Assembly (NCBI GenBank): GCA_024231375.1
Contig: JAAEQP010001764.1
Span: forward strand, 1 to 16,774
Reading direction: 5' to 3'
DNA length: 16,774 nt
Source of the DNA: a bacterium
Lineage (GTDB): Bacteria > Hydrogenedentota > Hydrogenedentia > Hydrogenedentiales > SLHB01
The position numbers and the translations under genes were made by a program. Positions 13,187 through 16,774 of the stretch are shown here, piece by piece. Within the stretch, counting starts at the first letter, position 1. The number at the start of each line of letters is the position of its first letter. The notes under the pieces were generated by a model. It worked only from the letters and a program-made list of their open reading frames with translations, had not been told where the DNA came from and made no database searches.

Positions 13187-14579
13187 TCAAGACCTCCACT
13201 TCCAGGACGCGTTGCGTAGCGGAGGTGACCGCCACGGATTCGTCGACCGCCAGCCCGATCACCCATGCGATACCGTTCGGCCCTGTCAGCAGCCTCTGGG
13301 ACTCCCGTTCGCCCGCGGGCATGCCTAGGTCGATGAAGTAATCCTTGAGCTTCTTGGACCCGCCGAGACCAAGCGGACTGAACCGGTCACCATCCCTGCG
13401 CAGGCGGACGGCCAACGGTTCACCCAGCCGGTCCGCGTCGAACACCTGTCGCGCGGGCGAACAGTACTCGGCCAGAGGTTGCGCCGGCGGCGCATCCAAG
13501 AGCCGCACGCGGAACACTTGGTCACGAACCAGCGTCTTGCCGGGCACGTTCAGCACAACCGGAGACACGTCGCGCTCCGTGATTCCGGAAACCACCTCCG
13601 TCACATCGCGGCTGTTTCGCAGAAGCACGCCGCCCAAGTCAAAGGAACGGCCGGCCGCACCGGACACGATGAACGCCACCGCCCCCGTCACGAGATCGAA
13701 TCCGCAATCCACGCCGCGACTCCATGCGAGCATCAGCACCGCCCGGCGCTGAAGGGCCGGGTGCCCGGTCGCGAACCGCGCGCGATCCACAACCCGCTCG
13801 TCGTTCATGCATTCAGTGAAGAACGCCTCGGTATGGGCGGCAAGGAAGTCGTTCTCAACACGCTGCACATCGGCCAGCCGCGTAAGTGCCTCGGCAATAC
13901 CGGAATTGTACTCCCGGCGAAGCTGGGGCAGCAGATCGTGGCGGATGCGGTTTCTCACGTGGTCGCGGTCCATATTCGTGCGGTCTTCGCATGATTGGAT
14001 GTGGTTCTCATCCAGGTGGCGTTCGATGGCGCCACGGGTGCAGTGAAGCAACGGCCGCACAATCCGTACGCCGGACTCTTCGCGTTGAGGCGGAATACCA
14101 GCCAGACCCTGGGGTGACGTACCACGAAGCACGCGCATGAGGACCGTCTCAGCCTGGTCGTCGGCGTGGTGGCCTGTGGCCAGCACCAAGCAGCCGAGGT
14201 TGGTGGCGGTGGTGAGTAGGTACTCGTACCGCCGCATCCGCGCATGTTCCTCAAAGGATCGGGAGGACGCCGCGGCTTCCTCTTCGACGGGGGCGCTGCC
14301 CATGTGGCACACGATCCCGTGCCTCTCGCAGAACGCCGCCACAAACGCCGCGTCCTCGCGACTCTCCCCGTCGCGCGTCTGATGGTCGAAATGCGCCACC
14401 TCGACGGAATGGCCCAGAACCTGGAGCACATGGAGCAGGCACACGGAGTCCGGCCCGCCGGATACGGCCACGAGGACCTTCTCGTCGGGCTGGATGAGGG
14501 CGTGGGCATCGATGGTCCGGCGGGCAGCCTCAATGAGGTCGTCCTGGGCCGATGCGCTGCTGTTGCGTGTTGCGTTCAC
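13176..14579 (-). CDS. tilS: tRNA(Ile)-lysidine synthase
   Basis: TilS attaches lysine to the wobble cytidine of tRNA-Ile(CAU), changing both its amino-acid identity and its decoding from AUG to AUA; it is normally essential. The N-terminal N-type ATP-pyrophosphatase domain has the PP-loop SGGPDS (40-45), then VAHFDHQTR, LATGHHADDQAETVLMRVLRG and the RPLL segment. The middle carries EDRTNMDRDHVRNRIRHDLLP, typical of TilS. The C-terminal domain shows RRDGDRFSPLGLGGSKKLKDYFID, the tRNA acceptor-contact region. The length of 467 is within the family range. The start is GTG 14579: an in-frame TAG lies two codons upstream and no other start precedes the PP-loop. No good ribosome site is visible, so translation may be weak. 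The rhodanese gene ends 55 nt upstream. Confidence 0.95.
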   Translation of the reverse strand: MNATRNSSASAQDDLIEAARRTIDAHALIQPDEKVLVAVSGGPDSVCLLHVLQVLGHSVEVAHFDHQTRDGESREDAAFVAAFCERHGIVCHMGSAPVEEEAAASSRSFEEHARMRRYEYLLTTATNLGCLVLATGHHADDQAETVLMRVLRGTSPQGLAGIPPQREESGVRIVRPLLHCTRGAIERHLDENHIQSCEDRTNMDRDHVRNRIRHDLLPQLRREYNSGIAEALTRLADVQRVENDFLAAHTEAFFTECMNDERVVDRARFATGHPALQRRAVLMLAWSRGVDCGFDLVTGAVAFIVSGAAGRSFDLGGVLLRNSRDVTEVVSGITERDVSPVVLNVPGKTLVRDQVFRVRLLDAPPAQPLAEYCSPARQVFDADRLGEPLAVRLRRDGDRFSPLGLGGSKKLKDYFIDLGMPAGERESQRLLTGPNGIAWVIGLAVDESVAVTSATQRVLEVEVLNAD

Positions 14580-14634
14580 GCCCTAGACGATAGGCGACTG
14601 ACGGAGGCAATTCAACGGGAGGTTGTGGCCACGC

Positions 14635-15165
14635 TCAGTAGACGTTCTCGTAGGCGTCGGGGGCAAGGGCCCATTCGGCCCCGTAGGTGTGGAGACGCTT
14701 CACTTCGCGCCCTTCGGAATCGACCACGGGCTGTCCTGCGTGAACCCAGGACAACAGACTGCCAGCCAGGTTGCGGGCGTCGAGACCCTTTTCGACCAAG
14801 GTTTCGACATATTCGCCGGATCGGTAGCCGATGGTGCAGTAGGCTACCACCGTGCGCCCCTCGGCGAACTGGGGGTTCCGCTCGAATTCGGTCTTAGTAA
14901 CCGCGCCGGGGATGACGGACACCGCCATCTCGCGGGGTTCCCGCACGTCAACGAGAAGGAAATCGGTTTTCTCGAGCGCCTTCACCAGTTCGGCCACAGT
15001 AATCTCGGGCGCGTCTGGGAACTTGCGTTTGTACCCGTCGTACATGCTGTTGACGAGGTCTCGCTTGGCGGAGTCGGTCATTGCCTCGTAGTCCGAGGTT
15101 CCGGCGGCGCATCCCACCAACCCAAGCAGGCAGGCCGTGAGTGTCCATGTCGCGACACGCCTCAT
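14635..15165 (-). CDS. Rhodanese-domain lipoprotein
   Basis: A 176-residue exported protein. The signal peptide ends in lipobox LVG-C19, so a rhodanese-like domain is placed in the periplasm on a lipid anchor. The domain (about 52-160) has ITVAELVKAL, LLVDVREP (71-77) and the active-site loop YCTIGYRS, with catalytic C110 and R115 in a canonical CxxGxR arrangement. It should therefore be able to hold a persulfide, unlike the many inactive rhodanese homologues. Start ATG 15165 has AAGGGAGG 7 nt upstream. The C-terminus (GAEWALAPDAYENVY) is probably structured and close to the domain. The role is unknown: sulfur transfer, cyanide detoxification or redox sensing in the envelope are all possible. 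It precedes tilS on the same strand but is probably not functionally tied to it. Confidence 0.85.
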   Translation of the reverse strand: MRRVATWTLTACLLGLVGCAAGTSDYEAMTDSAKRDLVNSMYDGYKRKFPDAPEITVAELVKALEKTDFLLVDVREPREMAVSVIPGAVTKTEFERNPQFAEGRTVVAYCTIGYRSGEYVETLVEKGLDARNLAGSLLSWVHAGQPVVDSEGREVKRLHTYGAEWALAPDAYENVY

Positions 15166-15289
15166 GCCTTGGCCTCCCTTCTGCCCTGTCTACGAAGTAG
15201 CACGCAACGACGCGGTCTTGTTCTCGCCAGCGCAGCCTATCGCATCGAGCGTAAGCCGGGGCGCGCTATCGCAATGATCATCCGCCGAA
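15166..15289. other. Intergenic gap between permease and rhodanese genes
   Basis: A 124-nt gap. It contains the direct repeat CTATCGCA twice (15237-15244 and 15266-15273, 29 nt apart) and the rhodanese ribosome site next to 15166. No clear promoter or terminator was found. The spaced direct repeats could be a binding site on the rhodanese promoter side or chance. Confidence 0.25.
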
Positions 15290-16630
15290 CTAGTGCCCAC
15301 GCGATTCGGCAGGCCCGCCTTTGTCACTCGGACCCTTGCCGTGGGTGGCGAAGTACAGAACCGCTCCGACGATCACCGCGCCGGATACGACCACGAGTCC
15401 AACGGGTTTCTGTGCGAGGGCATAGGTTACGCAACTGTAGAGCATGAACGCGGCACACGCGCAGAAGATGCACGGCGTGAACGGGTAGCCTGGCAATCTG
15501 AACAGGCGCGCCCGTTTCGAGTCGATGCGCCTCAGCACGAAGAGTGAGATCCCTGTGGCCAGGAAGAAGGCCCACACCACGGGGGCCGTGTACAAGATGG
15601 TGTCAATGAACGACCCGGCCACGAGAATGATGCCGGTGCTGAGAATGCCCTGCACGATCAATGCCCAGACAGGTGCGCCGCGCCGCTCGTTCCACTTGCC
15701 CATGCGGCGGAAGACCGGATGATCCACGCCCATGGCGTAAGAAATGCGCGCACCCGTGAACACCAGTCCGTTGACGGCGCCCAACGCGGAAACGCATATC
15801 AGCACGCTCACGGCCCTGGTTGCGAAGTGCGGAAGCACCGGGGCAACCGTGTCGACGGCCACCGCGGACGAGGCGGCCATGCCTCCCGCGCCCAGCGCCG
15901 ACAGGTAGGCGCCGTTCACGAGCAGGTAGAGCACCGTGACCGTGACAGTGCCGAGCACAAGGGCCCTCGCGATATTCTTTTCGGGACGCTTCACCTCGGC
16001 CGAGACATAGGCCATTTCGTTCCACCCGCCGAAGGTGAACATAACTAGGATCAAGGCAAGCTTGACGCCGCCCAACGACATTGCTCCCGCCTCGCCGGAA
16101 GCCGCGTGCCCACCTGGAGCCAACAGTCCCGCCGCTACGATGAGCAACAGACCGATTGCCTTCGCCACGGTCAGCAGATTCTGCGTCCACTTCCCTTCAC
16201 GCACCCCGATGACGTTGATCGTGGTAAGGACCACCACGGCCGCGACCGCGTAGATCACATCGACTCGCGGGAAGGGTGCATACAGCGTTTGCGCGTACCG
16301 CGCAAAGATAAAGGCCATCAGCGCAATGTCCCCCGGACGGATGATGGCCAACTGGGACCAGCCGAACAGGTAACCTGCCCAAGAGCCATAGGCCCGGTTG
16401 AGGTAGGCGTAGTCGCCGCCTTCATGGGGATATGCCGTGGCAAGTTCGGCGTAACATAGCGCCCCCGCGAGGGCCATCAATCCGCCCACCAGCCAGATGC
16501 CCATAATGCCGGCGGAAGCGCCCATGGAACCGGCGACCACGGGTGCGGTTTCGAAGATCCCCGCACCAACGATGATGCCCACGATGATGCAGGTCGAATC
16601 GAATAGCGATAGAGCGCGTTTGGGCTGCAT
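15290..16630 (-). CDS. APC-family amino-acid permease (LAT-like)
   Basis: A 446-residue inner-membrane transporter of the amino acid-polyamine-organocation superfamily, with about 12 hydrophobic helices. TM1 carries the unwound substrate-site motif GIIVGAGIFETAP (18-30), where the backbone binds the amino-acid carboxylate. TM2-3 show LCYAELATAYPHEGGDYAYLNRAYG, a strong family signature. TM6 has FGGWNEMAYVSAEVKRPEKNIARAL (F/Y-G-W-x-E), as in LAT-type and YfnA-like exchangers, and GARISYAMGVDHPVFRRMGK lies in the TM8-9 region. It therefore probably moves neutral or branched amino acids; the exact substrate is not readable. The start ATG 16630 has only a weak GAGG site about 10 nt upstream. A 13-bp palindrome at 16652-16664 lies just ahead and might be an operator. 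Confidence 0.93.
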   Translation of the reverse strand: MQPKRALSLFDSTCIIVGIIVGAGIFETAPVVAGSMGASAGIMGIWLVGGLMALAGALCYAELATAYPHEGGDYAYLNRAYGSWAGYLFGWSQLAIIRPGDIALMAFIFARYAQTLYAPFPRVDVIYAVAAVVVLTTINVIGVREGKWTQNLLTVAKAIGLLLIVAAGLLAPGGHAASGEAGAMSLGGVKLALILVMFTFGGWNEMAYVSAEVKRPEKNIARALVLGTVTVTVLYLLVNGAYLSALGAGGMAASSAVAVDTVAPVLPHFATRAVSVLICVSALGAVNGLVFTGARISYAMGVDHPVFRRMGKWNERRGAPVWALIVQGILSTGIILVAGSFIDTILYTAPVVWAFFLATGISLFVLRRIDSKRARLFRLPGYPFTPCIFCACAAFMLYSCVTYALAQKPVGLVVVSGAVIVGAVLYFATHGKGPSDKGGPAESRGH

Positions 16631-16651
16631 ACTACGGCATCCTCATGATCG

Positions 16652-16664
16652 TTTGGATTCCAAA
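16652..16664. promoter_or_regulatory. Palindrome upstream of the permease, possible operator
   Basis: TTTGGATTCCAAA is a 5-bp inverted repeat around a 3-nt centre, 22 nt before the permease start. It is short enough to occur by chance; its position is the only other support. No clear -35/-10 pair was found around it. Confidence 0.25.
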
Positions 16665-16715
16665 GGTCTGCGCCTGGCCGGTCGAAACGTTCATCGAACC
16701 CCGGCACACCGATTA

Positions 16716-16772
16716 TCAGGATTCTGCCTGTTCGTCCGGGGCCTCATCAGCGCCCGGCGCCGCCTTTTCGGG
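16716..16772 (-). CDS. C-terminal tail of a further gene, cut by the window edge
   Basis: On the - strand the frame entering at 16772 reads PEKAAPGADEAPDEQAES and stops at TGA (16718-16716). Its acidic, Ala/Pro-rich composition is typical of a disordered C-terminus, whereas the other two frames give an Arg-rich peptide or stop early. The gene would lie 85 nt upstream of the permease on the same strand. The product cannot be named from 18 codons. Confidence 0.4.
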   Translation of the reverse strand, partial: PEKAAPGADEAPDEQAES

Positions 16773-16774
16773 CG

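Noticed and set aside
14623..15447. Open frame of 274 codons on the + strand opposite the rhodanese gene
   Set aside because: It is antisense to a lipoprotein with a complete active site and has no motif of its own.

Overview
The window is GC-rich bacterial chromosomal DNA from a Gram-negative-type organism. Several proteins have lipoprotein signals, one has an OmpA-like peptidoglycan-binding domain, and isoprenoids are made by the MEP route (ispH). No rRNA, tRNA, CRISPR array, transposase or phage gene was seen. The gene content does not fix the phylum. The style (short intergenic gaps, many envelope lipoproteins, dispersed HSERSEE-type repeats) would suit an uncultured PVC, Hydrogenedentes or similar lineage, but that is a guess.

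Left half (1-9053, all + strand): eight genes in one array. In order they encode a tail-anchored von Willebrand A (vWA) protein, a membrane-anchored solute-binding domain fused to an OmpA-like domain, a two-TM helical protein, a PspA/IM30-like coiled-coil protein, an NMT1/TauA-type solute-binding lipoprotein, a TauC/SsuC-type permease, its ATPase, and a large AAA+ ATPase with a degenerate N-terminal module. Several junctions are translationally coupled: ATGA overlaps at 874 and 7230, and gaps of 2-3 nt at 2455 and 6248. Two gaps of about 90 and 130 nt divide the array into three blocks (77-3225, 3317-4147, 4277-9053). This is the most interesting part of the window. It looks like an uncharacterised envelope system that joins an ABC importer to a PspA (ESCRT-III superfamily) membrane-remodelling protein, an AAA+ motor and a vWA scaffold. 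The first vWA gene lacks the DxSxS metal-binding motif in the visible sequence.

Middle (9054-9343): a 290-nt convergent spacer holding two inverted copies of a dispersed repeat and a strong hairpin that overlaps the ispH stop.

Right half (9344-16774): mostly - strand housekeeping and envelope genes. These are ispH; a GT4-like glycosyltransferase with a good sigma-70-like promoter; a divergent + strand coiled-coil lipoprotein; the overlapping pair tilS-hpt; a rhodanese-domain lipoprotein; an APC-family amino-acid permease; and the last 18 codons of a further - strand gene at the right edge.
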